A stretch of DNA of 49,298 nt from Bacillota bacterium (GTDB lineage Bacteria; Bacillota; UBA994; UBA5500). Numbering within the stretch: position 1 is the first letter of the stretch; each line of letters starts with the position of its first letter. The stretch is from contig JAAYHE010000073.1 in the NCBI GenBank assembly GCA_012735505.1, positions 1 to 49,298 on the forward strand, in the 5' to 3' direction. Under the pieces are notes generated by a model. That model searched no databases. It had not been told where the DNA came from and saw only the letters and a list, made by a program, of their open reading frames with translations. Position numbers and translations under genes: made by a program. Below are positions 41,132-49,298 of this stretch, in pieces.

Positions 41132-41695
41132 CTACCTAGCTGTTTTGCCAGCCTTCCGGCGGATTTTTTCACCTTGATACTGGATCCCCTTGCCCAAATA
41201 GGGTTCGGGTTTGCGGATGGAACGAATGGTTGCTGCCGTCTGACCAACCTTCTCTTTATCAATGCCAGAAACAGTAATCAGAGGAACCATACCATAAGGT
41301 GGATGGGCCACTGTTTCAGCCTTGAATTCGATCCCTTCGGGCGCCTCAATTTCAACAGGATGGGAATAGCCGACGTTTAGAACTAGCTTGTTCCCCTGCA
41401 CACTAGCCCTCCAACCGACCGACACGGCTTCGAGTTTCTTTTCAAAACCCTTGGTGACACCCTCCACCATATTGGCCAAAAGCGTACGCGTCAGGCCGTG
41501 CAACGAGCGGTGCTCCTTCCCATCAGTAGGCCTGTGTACCTCGAGAACGCCGTCGTTTAGCACTATCTGCATATCCGGGTGTAGATCTCTGCTTAAAGTG
41601 CCCTTAGGGCCCTTAACAGTTACCCGGTTGTTTTCCTCAACTTTTATTTCAACCCCGTTAGGTACCTCAATCGGTTTCCTGCCTATACGTGACAT
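41132..41695 (-). CDS. rplF: 50S ribosomal protein L6
   Basis: 187 residues, a few longer than usual because of a basic C-terminal tail ([13 protein letters not shown]). [15 protein letters not shown] and [19 protein letters not shown] are L6 signatures. It supports the factor-binding site near the sarcin-ricin loop. The ATG follows GAAGGAGGTGTACTG. Confidence 0.97.
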   Translation of the reverse strand: MSRIGRKPIEVPNGVEIKVEENNRVTVKGPKGTLSRDLHPDMQIVLNDGVLEVHRPTDGKEHRSLHGLTRTLLANMVEGVTKGFEKKLEAVSVGWRASVQGNKLVLNVGYSHPVEIEAPEGIEFKAETVAHPPYGMVPLITVSGIDKEKVGQTAATIRSIRKPEPYLGKGIQYQGEKIRRKAGKTAR

Positions 41696-41716
41696 CAGTA
41701 CACCTCCTTCGCCGGC

Positions 41717-42115
41717 CTACCAGATATAGCAGACGACTTCGCCACCTACGCCTGCTTGGCGGGCCTGCTTATCTGTCATCAACCCTTGAGATGTAGAAAT
41801 AACAGCGACACCCAAACCGCCCAAAACGCGCGGGATTTCATCCTTGCGAACGTAAACTCGCAGGCCAGGGCGGCTGATACGTTTCAACCCTGTAATTACG
41901 CGCTCTTTGTTCGGACCATATTTTAGTTGCAGGCGCAAAATACCCTGCTTGTTATCTGCGATATATTCATAATCCCGGATGTAACCTTCTGCCTTTAAGA
42001 TTTCAGCCAGACTAGTCTTCATCTTAGAAGCGGGTACATCCAGAGTTTCATGATAGGCAATGTTGGCGTTGCGAATTCGTGTTAAGAAATCCGCAATAGG
42101 ATCAGTCATCACCAT
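41717..42115 (-). CDS. rpsH: 30S ribosomal protein S8
   Basis: 132 residues. [23 protein letters not shown] and [26 protein letters not shown] match S8, which binds the central domain of 16S rRNA and represses the spc operon in some bacteria. The start at 42115 matches the B. subtilis N-terminus. Confidence 0.98.
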   Translation of the reverse strand: MVMTDPIADFLTRIRNANIAYHETLDVPASKMKTSLAEILKAEGYIRDYEYIADNKQGILRLQLKYGPNKERVITGLKRISRPGLRVYVRKDEIPRVLGGLGVAVISTSQGLMTDKQARQAGVGGEVVCYIW

Positions 42116-42149
42116 TTACCACACGACCTCCTTCCCGTGTGCTGGGGCA

Positions 42150-42335
42150 TTACCAGCTAGCCTTTTTTACTCCCGGAATCTGCCCTTCATGAGCAAGTTC
42201 ACGGAAGCAAACCCGGCAAATGCCAAATTTACGCATGTAGGCGCGCGGGCGACCACAAATCCGGCACCGATTGTAGCGGCGCGTAGAAAACTTAGGCTCG
42301 CGCTTCTGCTTTGCAATCATCGACTTTTTGGCCAC
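42150..42335 (-). CDS. rpsZ: 30S ribosomal protein S14 type Z
   Basis: 61 residues, the short zinc-binding form. CRICG and CRVCF provide the four zinc cysteines; [23 protein letters not shown] is the basic N-terminus. The GTG start at 42335 has GGAGGG 6 bases upstream. Confidence 0.97.
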   Translation of the reverse strand: MAKKSMIAKQKREPKFSTRRYNRCRICGRPRAYMRKFGICRVCFRELAHEGQIPGVKKASW

Positions 42336-42353
42336 ACTTGTCCCTCCTTTGTT

Positions 42354-42893
42354 TTATTGGCGAAACGGCATACCGAGGAACTCCAGTAGCGCCTTAGCTT
42401 CTTCGTCGGTGCGAGCAGTAGTAACTATCGTTATATCCATGCCCTGGATCTGCTCAATCTGGTCGTAGTCAATCTCTGGGAAAACAAGTTGTTCCCTAAT
42501 GCCTAGCGAATAGTTGCCTCTACCATCAAAAGATGTAGGCGAGACTCCTCGGAAATCGCGAACGCGAGGCAAGTTAATGTTCATCAGCTTATCTAAAAAC
42601 TCATACATACGGTCTCCCCGCAGGGTGACTTTGGTGCCGATGGCCATTCCTTGACGCACTCTAAAGTTCGAGACCGACTTACGGGCACGGGTGATAACCG
42701 GCTTTTGCCCGGCGATCGTTGCTAGATCTCTAGCAGCTGCTTCCAGAACTTTGGGGTTGCCGATAGCCTTACCCACGCCCATATTTATGATAACCTTCTC
42801 CAAACGAGGGGTCTGCATCACATTCGTATAACCGAATTTCTTCTGCATCGCAGGTATGACTTCGTTCTGATACTTTTCTTTTAACCGTGGCAT
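42354..42893 (-). CDS. rplE: 50S ribosomal protein L5
   Basis: 179 residues. [27 protein letters not shown] and [18 protein letters not shown] are L5 signatures; it binds 5S rRNA and the P-site tRNA. I choose the ATG at 42893, six bases after GGAGGG, over a TTG at 42899 that touches it. Confidence 0.97.
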   Translation of the reverse strand: MPRLKEKYQNEVIPAMQKKFGYTNVMQTPRLEKVIINMGVGKAIGNPKVLEAAARDLATIAGQKPVITRARKSVSNFRVRQGMAIGTKVTLRGDRMYEFLDKLMNINLPRVRDFRGVSPTSFDGRGNYSLGIREQLVFPEIDYDQIEQIQGMDITIVTTARTDEEAKALLEFLGMPFRQ

Positions 42894-42913
42894 AGCCAAC
42901 CCTCCCTTCCTAA

Positions 42914-43243
42914 CTACTTGTCAACGTTTTCGTTGCATTTCCGGCAAGCACGCACTTTGGTTCCGTTTTCCAAAATGTGATGCCGAATGCGGGTAGGTTG
43001 TTTGCAAGCCGGGCAAACCAGCATCACTTTAGAAGCATCAATTGGAGCTTCTCGCTCGATTAGCCCGCCTTGTTGCATAGTGGGGGTTGGCCTCTGATGC
43101 TTAGTAACAACGTTAACTCCTTCTACCACCACTCTGCCTTCACTGGGTAAGGCTACTAGTACTCTACCCCTCTTACCCTTATCCTTGCCAGATAATACAA
43201 CGACGGTATCACCTTTGCGAACGTGCAGCTTATGCTGACTCAT
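42914..43243 (-). CDS. rplX: 50S ribosomal protein L24
   Basis: 109 residues. A KOW motif ([22 protein letters not shown]) is followed by a C-terminal zinc-ribbon-like part with CPAC and CRKC, common in Clostridia. L24 starts 50S assembly. The ATG follows GGAGGAGG. Confidence 0.97.
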   Translation of the reverse strand: MSQHKLHVRKGDTVVVLSGKDKGKRGRVLVALPSEGRVVVEGVNVVTKHQRPTPTMQQGGLIEREAPIDASKVMLVCPACKQPTRIRHHILENGTKVRACRKCNENVDK

Positions 43244-43267
43244 ACCAAAGCCTCCTCCCTCACTGGC

Positions 43268-43636
43268 CTATAGCACTTCGGGAGCAAGAGAGACGATCTT
43301 CATAAAATTCTTCTCTCGTAGCTCACGGGCGACTGGGCCAAAGATACGGGTTCCACGTGGATTGCCCTGATTATCTATAATGACGGCTGCATTGTCGTCA
43401 AACCGAATATGGGAACCATCTTTCCGATGGACGCCGGATGACGAGCGAACGACTACAGCCCGGACTATGTCACCCTTTTTAACAACTCCACCGGGCGTGG
43501 CCTCTTTAACAGTTACAGTGATAACATCACCTACATTAGCATAGCGGCGGTGATGCCCACCAACTACATTGATGCACAAGACCTCTTTAGCACCCGAGTT
43601 GTCGGCCACACGCAAGCGGCTTTCTTTCTGGATCAT
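43268..43636 (-). CDS. rplN: 50S ribosomal protein L14
   Basis: 122 residues of the exact usual length. [22 protein letters not shown] and [29 protein letters not shown] are diagnostic. It contacts L19 and the 30S subunit. Confidence 0.98.
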   Translation of the reverse strand: MIQKESRLRVADNSGAKEVLCINVVGGHHRRYANVGDVITVTVKEATPGGVVKKGDIVRAVVVRSSSGVHRKDGSHIRFDDNAAVIIDNQGNPRGTRIFGPVARELREKNFMKIVSLAPEVL

Positions 43637-43668
43637 GCTCTGGGCCTCCCTTCCTCTGACAAATGCAG

Positions 43669-43929
43669 TTACTCAGCTTTCCTAACAACCTCAACCACAC
43701 GCCAGCGCTTGGTCTTGCTTAGGGGACGGGTCTCCATGATCCGTACCACATCACCAACCTTGCTCTGGTTATCTTCACAGTGCGCCACAAACTTGGCCGT
43801 CTTCTTAACGGTCCGGCCGTAGAGAGGGTGTTGGTAGAAGGTTTCTACGGCTACAACTACCGTTTTGTCCATCTTGTCGCTGATGACAACACCCTGACGT
43901 ACCTTGCGTAAATTGCGCTGCAACGTCAT
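43669..43929 (-). CDS. rpsQ: 30S ribosomal protein S17
   Basis: 86 residues. [32 protein letters not shown] identifies this OB-fold primary binder of 16S rRNA. The ATG at 43929 is only 3 bases from GGAGG; the in-frame TTG two codons later has ideal spacing and may be the real start. Confidence 0.97.
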   Translation of the reverse strand: MTLQRNLRKVRQGVVISDKMDKTVVVAVETFYQHPLYGRTVKKTAKFVAHCEDNQSKVGDVVRIMETRPLSKTKRWRVVEVVRKAE

Positions 43930-43943
43930 ACGCCTCCTTCCCC

Positions 43944-44141
43944 TTAGCTAATATGGAGTTCGCGCTCCCGCAAAACTGTTTTAATGCGGGCGATAGATTT
44001 GCGCACTTCCTTAATGCGCATGGGGTTATCCAATTGACCGGTTACCGAGCGGAAACGAAGGTTGAACAACTCATCCTTCAGATCCACAAGCTTCTGCTCG
44101 AGTTCTGCTTCGGACATGTTGCGAATTTCTTTAACCTTCAT
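43944..44141 (-). CDS. rpmC: 50S ribosomal protein L29
   Basis: 65 residues, two-helix protein at the tunnel exit. [31 protein letters not shown] and [27 protein letters not shown] are typical. The start at 44141 overlaps rplP by 11 bp with GGTGG upstream; a GTG at 44153 would add four residues. Confidence 0.97.
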   Translation of the reverse strand: MKVKEIRNMSEAELEQKLVDLKDELFNLRFRSVTGQLDNPMRIKEVRKSIARIKTVLRERELHIS

Positions 44142-44565
44142 TGCTCTCACCACCCATATCCTTGCGAGTTATAAATTTGGTCTTCAGTGGTAGCTTGTGC
44201 GCTGCTAGACGCATCGCCTCTCTGGCCACTTCTTCGTCGATTCCGGCCATCTCGAAAAGCACTCTACCAGGTTTGACAACAGCTACCCAGTACTCGGGAG
44301 AACCTTTTCCAGCTCCCATACGCGTTTCAGCTGGTTTTTGGGTGATTGGGCGATCAGGGAAAATCTTGATCCACACCTTACCGCCTCGACGAGCATAACG
44401 TGTCATCGCAACACGGGCAGCCTCGATCTGACGGCTCGTCACCCAGGCCGGTTCTAATGCCTGCAAACCGTATTCACCGAAAGCAATTTCGGTGCCCCCT
44501 TTAGCTTTACCTTTGAGAGAGGGCCGATGCGGTCTGCGGTATTTAACACGTTTTGGCATCAACAT
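44131..44565 (-). CDS. rplP: 50S ribosomal protein L16
   Basis: 144 residues. [24 protein letters not shown] and the PRTP-like core [36 protein letters not shown] are signatures. L16 shapes the A-site tRNA path near the peptidyl transferase centre. 2 bp after rpsC. Confidence 0.98.
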   Translation of the reverse strand: MLMPKRVKYRRPHRPSLKGKAKGGTEIAFGEYGLQALEPAWVTSRQIEAARVAMTRYARRGGKVWIKIFPDRPITQKPAETRMGAGKGSPEYWVAVVKPGRVLFEMAGIDEEVAREAMRLAAHKLPLKTKFITRKDMGGESNEG

Positions 44566-44567
44566 GA

Positions 44568-45224
44568 TTACTCGCCCCCTTTCGCCGTCTTCTTGGCCTG
44601 CGGCAGAACTTCTCCTTTATAGATCCAAACTTTTACGCCAATCTGGCCGTAGGTTGTATGAGCAGTAGCAGTAGCATAGTCTATATCGGCACGTAGGGTA
44701 TGCAGAGGAATAGTCCCCTCGCGCGCCCACTCGGACCTCGCAATTTCAGCCCCGTTCAGACGCCCTGCTACGTTCACTCTGATCCCTTTAGCCCCAGCAC
44801 GCATGGTGCGCATCATAGCTTGCCGCATAGCCCGTCGATGCCCAACACGCCGTTCTAGCTGGGCTGCAATATTTTCAGCCACTAACTGAGCGCTGAGTTC
44901 TGGGACTCTGATTTCGATTACGTTGACATAGACCTGCTTACCAGTCATTTCTTCTAGTGCCGCGCGCAAGTCTTCAACGCCGGAGCCTCCCCGCCCAATT
45001 ACCATGCCGGGTTTAGCTGCATGAATAAAGGTACGTAAGACATTGCCAGCCCGCTCAATCACAATATGGGAAATACCGGCATCATATAGCCTCTCTTTCA
45101 GGTATTGGCGGATCTGGTAGTCCTCTAGGAGGTAATCTGCGAAGTTCTTTTCAGCATACCACTTAGAGTCCCAGTCTTTGATGATACCTACCCTCAATCC
45201 CTTAGGGTGAACCTTTTGACCCAT
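44568..45224 (-). CDS. rpsC: 30S ribosomal protein S3
   Basis: 218 residues. [32 protein letters not shown], the KH-domain [15 protein letters not shown] and the C-terminal [29 protein letters not shown] identify it. The ATG at 45224 follows GGAGGG; longer frames to 45263 lie inside rplV. Confidence 0.97.
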   Translation of the reverse strand: MGQKVHPKGLRVGIIKDWDSKWYAEKNFADYLLEDYQIRQYLKERLYDAGISHIVIERAGNVLRTFIHAAKPGMVIGRGGSGVEDLRAALEEMTGKQVYVNVIEIRVPELSAQLVAENIAAQLERRVGHRRAMRQAMMRTMRAGAKGIRVNVAGRLNGAEIARSEWAREGTIPLHTLRADIDYATATAHTTYGQIGVKVWIYKGEVLPQAKKTAKGGE

Positions 45225-45243
45225 TTTTGCTAGATCCCTCCTT

Positions 45244-45576
45244 CTATCGTTCTTTAACCACAACGGTAATGTGACAGGTACGTTTTAGCACAGGGTAAAC
45301 GCGACCTTGCGCCCGTGGACGATAACGCTTAATCGTAGGGCCTTCATCTACACGTGCTTCTGCCACATAAAGTTCGTCTGCGTTCATGTCGTAGTTATGC
45401 TCTGCGTTAGCTACTGCCGACCAGATAACCTTTTCAATAGGCTTGGCAGCAGCCTTGGGGGTGTAGCGAAGAATATTGACTGCCTCATCTACGCTCTTGC
45501 CGCGAATGAGGTCAATAACAACCCGCGCTTTACGAGGTGCAATGCGGATGTATCTTGCCACCGCCTTAGCTTCCAT
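45244..45576 (-). CDS. rplV: 50S ribosomal protein L22
   Basis: 110 residues. [25 protein letters not shown] and the tunnel-loop block [22 protein letters not shown] are L22 signatures. The extended loop lines the exit tunnel. Confidence 0.98.
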   Translation of the reverse strand: MEAKAVARYIRIAPRKARVVIDLIRGKSVDEAVNILRYTPKAAAKPIEKVIWSAVANAEHNYDMNADELYVAEARVDEGPTIKRYRPRAQGRVYPVLKRTCHITVVVKER

Positions 45577-45598
45577 GCGTCTGTTCCCTCCTCACCAC

Positions 45599-45883
45599 TT
45601 ACTTCAGAGCTGTAGAGCGCTCCGTGTGACCGCCATGACCGCGGAAGGTCCGAGTCGGGGCAAACTCGCCAAGTTTATGCCCTACCATATCTTCGGTAAT
45701 GTATACCGGTACATGCTTCCGTCCGTCATGCACAGCTATTGTATGGCCCACCATTTGCGGAAAGATCGTCGAACTGCGAGACCAAGTCTTAATGACCCGT
45801 TTCTCATTCTTTTCATTCATAGCCTCAATACGTGCCAGCAAACGCTTTTCTACGTATGGGCCCTTCTTTAAAGATCTGGACAA
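45599..45883 (-). CDS. rpsS: 30S ribosomal protein S19
   Basis: 94 residues. [22 protein letters not shown] and [43 protein letters not shown] are diagnostic. The start is a TTG at 45883, 9 bases after GGAGG. Confidence 0.97.
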   Translation of the reverse strand: MSRSLKKGPYVEKRLLARIEAMNEKNEKRVIKTWSRSSTIFPQMVGHTIAVHDGRKHVPVYITEDMVGHKLGEFAPTRTFRGHGGHTERSTALK

Positions 45884-45921
45884 AGTGTGTGGCCTCCTTT
45901 CCTAAAAGCATTTGCGCCAAA

Positions 45922-46749
45922 CTACGGCTTGCGCCGGCGCACGATGTACTTATCGCTTTGTTTCTTACGCCGCGTACGTGCACCCAGGGTTGGCTTACCC
46001 CAAGGGGTAACAGGAGCTGCACGTCCGATAGGCGCCCGACCTTCACCACCACCATGCGGGTGATCTACCGGGTTCATAGCTGAACCACGTACGCTAGGCC
46101 TTCTACCTAACCAACGAGATCTTCCGGCCTTACCGATAGACAGGTTCTCATGATCGATATTGCCCACCTGGCCAATAGTTGCCCGGCAGTCAACGTGAAT
46201 TAACCGCACTTCGTTAGAAGGCATGCGTATATGGGCATAGTCGCCTTCCTTAGCCATCAGCTGAGCAGCTGTGCCGGCAGCCCTAACTAGCTGGCCGCCT
46301 TTACCAGGCTTCAATTCGATGTTGTGCAACAAGGTTCCCACAGGTATATAGCGAATGGGCATAGCATTACCAGGCAAAATGTCGGCCTTTTCACCGGATA
46401 AGACCGTATCGCCAGGCTTTAGACCTAGTGGAGCCAGGATATACCGTTTTTCTCCGTCAGCATAGCTAAGCAAAGCGATATTCGCCGAGCGGTTAGGGTC
46501 ATACTCGATGCCGACCACTTTTGCTGGTATACCGTCTTTATTGCGACGGAAATCGATGACGCGATATTGACGCTTATGGCCGCCACCCCGATGCCGCACA
46601 GTGATGCGCCCGGTGGAGTTACGCCCGCCTTTACGCTTGAGAGGTCTGAGCAGACTCCGCTCTGGTTCAGACTTGGTGATCTCGTCAAAAGCAGATACCG
46701 TCATAAACCTGCGCCCGGGGGTTGTCGGCCGGAACTTCTTAATAGCCAT
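45922..46749 (-). CDS. rplB: 50S ribosomal protein L2
   Basis: 275 residues. [25 protein letters not shown] and the C-terminal [21 protein letters not shown], with the His important near the peptidyl transferase centre, are typical. 18 bp after rplW. Confidence 0.98.
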   Translation of the reverse strand: MAIKKFRPTTPGRRFMTVSAFDEITKSEPERSLLRPLKRKGGRNSTGRITVRHRGGGHKRQYRVIDFRRNKDGIPAKVVGIEYDPNRSANIALLSYADGEKRYILAPLGLKPGDTVLSGEKADILPGNAMPIRYIPVGTLLHNIELKPGKGGQLVRAAGTAAQLMAKEGDYAHIRMPSNEVRLIHVDCRATIGQVGNIDHENLSIGKAGRSRWLGRRPSVRGSAMNPVDHPHGGGEGRAPIGRAAPVTPWGKPTLGARTRRKKQSDKYIVRRRKP

Positions 46750-46767
46750 CTTCTCTTCCCTCCTTGA

Positions 46768-47058
46768 CTAGACCGTCTCTAGAATCGAAATGCTCTTGCT
46801 ATCTTTAGTCAAAGTGACGATCGCCTTCTTCCAGCTGGGAGTACGCTTATAACCATAGCGGTTGCGTTTCAGCTTGCCTTTGACCCGCATGGTATTAACC
46901 GATTCCACCTTGACGTTAAAAATGGTCTCGACAGCCTTAGCAATTTCTATCTTATTGGCATCTGGAGCAACTACGAAAGTATACTTACGCTGCTCCATCA
47001 TTTCCGTGCTGCGCTCACTGACTACGGGGCGAAGGATTATATCCCTTGCATCACGCAT
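46768..47058 (-). CDS. rplW: 50S ribosomal protein L23
   Basis: 96 residues. [25 protein letters not shown] and [30 protein letters not shown] identify it. L23 is the docking site for trigger factor and SRP at the tunnel exit. 1 bp after rplD. Confidence 0.98.
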   Translation of the reverse strand: MRDARDIILRPVVSERSTEMMEQRKYTFVVAPDANKIEIAKAVETIFNVKVESVNTMRVKGKLKRNRYGYKRTPSWKKAIVTLTKDSKSISILETV

Positions 47059-47059
47059 T

Positions 47060-47680
47060 TTAGGCCAGCACCTCCTCGAATTTAGCTACTGCATCCTTAG
47101 TCAAAATCAAAGATTTATGCTTGAGCACCTCATAGACATTAGCTTCATTAGTGTCGATAACTGCCACACCAGGAATATTACGAGCAGATAGGGCCACGTT
47201 ACGATCAACGCCATCTGCAACGACCAAAGCATTTTCAGTCTCGAGGGCTTTCAACATGGCAACCATAGCCTTGGTTTTCGGAGCATCCATAGCTAATCGG
47301 TCTAACACGACGAGTTGGCCGTTTTTAGCCTTAACCGAAAGAGCTGATTTTAAGGCAAGCCGACGCACTTTCTTAGGCATAGCCAGCTTATAGCTCCTGG
47401 GGTGCGGACCGAAAGCAACGCCACCGCCCCTCCAATGGGGTGCGTTACGGCTACCGGCACGAGCGCGGCCTGTACCTTTCTGACGCCACGGCTTTTTCTT
47501 ACCACCGCGCACTTCAGCGCGAGTCTTAGTATCATGGGTGCCGCGCCTTTGCGCTGCTAAATGCCTAACAACGGCTAGGTGCATGACATGTTCATTCGGT
47601 TCAATGCCGAAAACAGAGTCAGCTAGCTGCATCTGCTCGACAATTTCGCCCTGCATGTTTCGCACATCAACTGTAGGCAC
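47060..47680 (-). CDS. rplD: 50S ribosomal protein L4
   Basis: 206 residues. [20 protein letters not shown], the tunnel loop [35 protein letters not shown] and [20 protein letters not shown] are L4 signatures. The start is a GTG at 47680, 7 bases after GGAGG; the frame open to 47710 is unsupported. Confidence 0.97.
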   Translation of the reverse strand: MPTVDVRNMQGEIVEQMQLADSVFGIEPNEHVMHLAVVRHLAAQRRGTHDTKTRAEVRGGKKKPWRQKGTGRARAGSRNAPHWRGGGVAFGPHPRSYKLAMPKKVRRLALKSALSVKAKNGQLVVLDRLAMDAPKTKAMVAMLKALETENALVVADGVDRNVALSARNIPGVAVIDTNEANVYEVLKHKSLILTKDAVAKFEEVLA

Positions 47681-47722
47681 GAAAAATCCTCCTTTCACAA
47701 CCAGCCGCAAAGAAAACCTGTA

Positions 47723-48349
47723 TTAGGCCTTTACGGAGTTCTTGATGGTAACGACGCTGCCCTTTGCGCCCGGTATAGAACCTTTCACTAAGAGCAGGTT
47801 TCGCTCTGGATCAACCTTTACTACTTGCAGGTTTTGCACAGTGCGGCGAACAGCCCCCATATGGCCAGGCATTTTACGCCCTTTGAAAACCCGCGCTGCA
47901 TCGCGCGCCTGCAAAGAACCGACGCCACGATGATATTTGGAACCATGCGATTCAGGACCCCGGCTGAAGCCCCAGCGCTTAATACCACCGGCAAAACCCT
48001 TACCCTTGGAGATACCTGTTACATCAACTGCATCTCCTGGCTGGAAAGAAGCCACCGTAAGCTCGTCACCAACCTTGTATTCTGCCGCATTATTCAAGCG
48101 GAACTCCTTTAAAATACGGTGGGGTTTTATATTAGCCTTGGCAAAATGACCGCGCTCAGGCCGGTTCAGCTTGCGCTCTGGCACAGGTTCATAAGCCACC
48201 TGTACGGCCTGGTAACCGTCTCCTTCCAAGGTCTTTACCTGGACAACCGGGCATGGCCCCGCAAGGATTGCTGTTACTGGGATTAGCTCACCTGTTTCGG
48301 TGAACATTTGGGTCATGCCCAACTTTTTCCCAATAATCACCTTCTCCAT
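47723..48349 (-). CDS. rplC: 50S ribosomal protein L3
   Basis: 208 residues. MEKVIIGKKLGMTQMFTETGELIPVT and KGFAGGIKRWGFSRGPESHGSKYHRGVGSLQA (the loop near the peptidyl transferase centre) identify it. The ATG at 48349 follows GGAGGTGGCATTC; the longer frame to 48400 lacks a site. Confidence 0.97.
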   Translation of the reverse strand: MEKVIIGKKLGMTQMFTETGELIPVTAILAGPCPVVQVKTLEGDGYQAVQVAYEPVPERKLNRPERGHFAKANIKPHRILKEFRLNNAAEYKVGDELTVASFQPGDAVDVTGISKGKGFAGGIKRWGFSRGPESHGSKYHRGVGSLQARDAARVFKGRKMPGHMGAVRRTVQNLQVVKVDPERNLLLVKGSIPGAKGSVVTIKNSVKA

Positions 48350-48413
48350 GAATGCCACCTCCACAACAAATTTCCTGTAAATCTTCCGCCGCAAGCGCAA
48401 TTAACAATTGCAC

Positions 48414-48722
48414 TTAGAGTTTAATCTCGATATCGACGCCAGCCGGCAAATCCAGGCGCATCAGAGCGTCCACAGTTTTCGGCGTGGGATTTAGAATATC
48501 GATCAGGCGGCGATGAGTGCGCATTTCAAACTGCTCGCGATGATCTTTTTCAATGTGAGGAGATCGTAAAATAGTATATAACGACCTCTCAGTCGGCAAC
48601 GGAACTGGCCCAGACACACCAGCACCAGTCTTTTTGGCTGTTTCAACAATCTTCTCAGAAGACTGGTCCAAAATCTTATGGTCAAAAGCTTTCAGACGTA
48701 TTCTGATCTTTTGCTGTGCCAT
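48414..48722 (-). CDS. rpsJ: 30S ribosomal protein S10
   Basis: 102 residues. [39 protein letters not shown] and [33 protein letters not shown] are S10 signatures. It is the first gene of the S10 operon and in other bacteria also serves in NusB-dependent antitermination. The ATG at 48722 has AAGGAGGG upstream. Confidence 0.98.
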   Translation of the reverse strand: MAQQKIRIRLKAFDHKILDQSSEKIVETAKKTGAGVSGPVPLPTERSLYTILRSPHIEKDHREQFEMRTHRRLIDILNPTPKTVDALMRLDLPAGVDIEIKL

Positions 48723-48942
48723 GTACTTGATTCCCTCCTTTTAACCCTATCGGGAATGGAGCAAAACCCAATTCCCCCTGCGCTCGCTTGGTCAGCGAAC
48801 CTGCTCCGCAGGAATTTCCTATGGCGACATGGCCGCGCATGAGCAACCTCCTGCATCATCACTGTGGCTAGGCCAAAACAACAGCCTCGCCACCTGTAGT
48901 AAGAACTTTGCGCCGCGGTCCCAGGGACGTAATATACATTAG

Positions 48943-48970
48943 GTGTGCTGCGGCCTGCACCGCAGCACAC
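48943..48970 (-). terminator. hairpin after tuf
   Basis: Perfect 11-bp arms GTGTGCTGCGG (48943-48953) and CCGCAGCACAC (48960-48970) with a 6-nt loop lie 12 bp after the tuf stop. The following minus-strand bases (CTAATGTATATT) are not a clean U-run, so read-through into the S10 operon is possible. Confidence 0.6.
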
Positions 48971-48981
48971 GCATCAACTAA

Positions 48982-49298
48982 CTAGCCAATAACTTCGGTC
49001 ACAACGCCAGCGCCTACAGTACGGCCACCTTCACGAATAGCAAAGCGTACGCCTCTCTCCATGGCGATCGGAGTGATGAGCTCTACTTCTAGATTGACGT
49101 TATCGCCAGGCATTACCATTTCTACGCCTTCAGGCAGGGTGATAACGCCAGTAACGTCGGTAGTACGGAAGTAGAACTGGGGACGATAGCCAGCGAAGAA
49201 AGCGGTATGACGGCCACCCTCTTCCTTACGCAAGACGTAGACTTCGGCCTTGAATTTGGTATGAGGCTTGATGGAACCAGGTGCCGCCAAGACCATAC
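48982..49298 (-). CDS. tuf: elongation factor Tu, C-terminal part (5' end outside the window)
   Basis: The visible 104 residues and a partial codon are the last quarter of EF-Tu, the GTPase that brings aminoacyl-tRNA to the ribosome. [35 protein letters not shown] and [43 protein letters not shown] are its domain 3. The gene continues beyond the right edge. It lies 259 bp before rpsJ, its common place at the end of the str operon. Confidence 0.98.
   Translation of the reverse strand, partial: MVLAAPGSIKPHTKFKAEVYVLRKEEGGRHTAFFAGYRPQFYFRTTDVTGVITLPEGVEMVMPGDNVNLEVELITPIAMERGVRFAIREGGRTVGAGVVTEVIG

Noticed and set aside
48723-48981. Promoter for the S10 operon between tuf and rpsJ
   Set aside because: No pair of -35 and -10 boxes with proper spacing could be defended; the operon may be read from upstream of tuf.

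Overview
The window comes from a spore-forming, low-oxygen Clostridia-type Firmicute. The evidence is the S10-spc-alpha ribosomal block in Firmicute order, an ECF energy-coupling module behind rplQ, the sigW-rsiW-cdaA-cdaR-glmM-glmS and acpS-ydcC/gerS-alr-ndoAI-ndoA gene orders, the sporulation amidase cwlD, and a B12-dependent ornithine fermentation operon. Base composition is near 50% GC. The genus cannot be named from the sequence alone. Every gene that I accept lies on the minus strand, so transcription runs from high to low coordinates.

Region by region, from low to high coordinates. 1-1.1 kb: the 5' part of a conserved hypothetical gene and a small PH-like membrane protein, each preceded by a degenerate copy of the same ~45-bp element. 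1.2-4.1 kb: an overlapping three-gene operon (PLP-dependent D-cysteine desulfhydrase-like enzyme, class-I glutamine-amidotransferase-like hydrolase, DmpA-type P1 peptidase). 4.2-7.4 kb: acpS, a GerS/YdcC-like lipoprotein, alr and the ndoAI/ndoA toxin-antitoxin pair. 7.5-15.5 kb: sigW-rsiW with its autoregulatory promoter, a TPR protein, and the c-di-AMP/cell-wall genes cdaA, cdaR, glmM and a damaged glmS. The glmS gene lacks its glutaminase half; 575 bp of repeat-rich, gene-free DNA lies between it and glmM.

15.5-28.3 kb: an apparent eleven-gene operon behind a near-perfect sigma-54 promoter. Its first seven genes are the oxidative ornithine pathway: ord, ortA, ortB, oraS, oraE, a MutL-type accessory ATPase and ornithine racemase. 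Ornithine racemase makes D-ornithine, OraSE converts it to 2,4-diaminopentanoate, Ord deaminates that oxidatively, and OrtAB cleaves the product with CoA to acetyl-CoA and D-alanine. Four further genes follow in the same direction: an AMMECR1 protein fused to a LigB/Memo-like domain, its radical-SAM partner AmrS, carbamate kinase, and a GTPase of the cyclic-2,3-diphosphoglycerate-synthetase family. This coupling of the uncharacterised AmmeMemoRadiSam system to ornithine fermentation is the most interesting feature of the window.

28.4-49.3 kb: cwlD, rpsI, rplM (with its own promoter and leader), truA, the ecfA1-ecfA2-ecfT transporter core, and the alpha, spc and S10 ribosomal operons with secY, adk, map, infA and rpoA, ending in the 3' part of tuf. 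CwlD and the GerS-like lipoprotein, 22 kb apart, are likely partners in making spore cortex muramic-delta-lactam.
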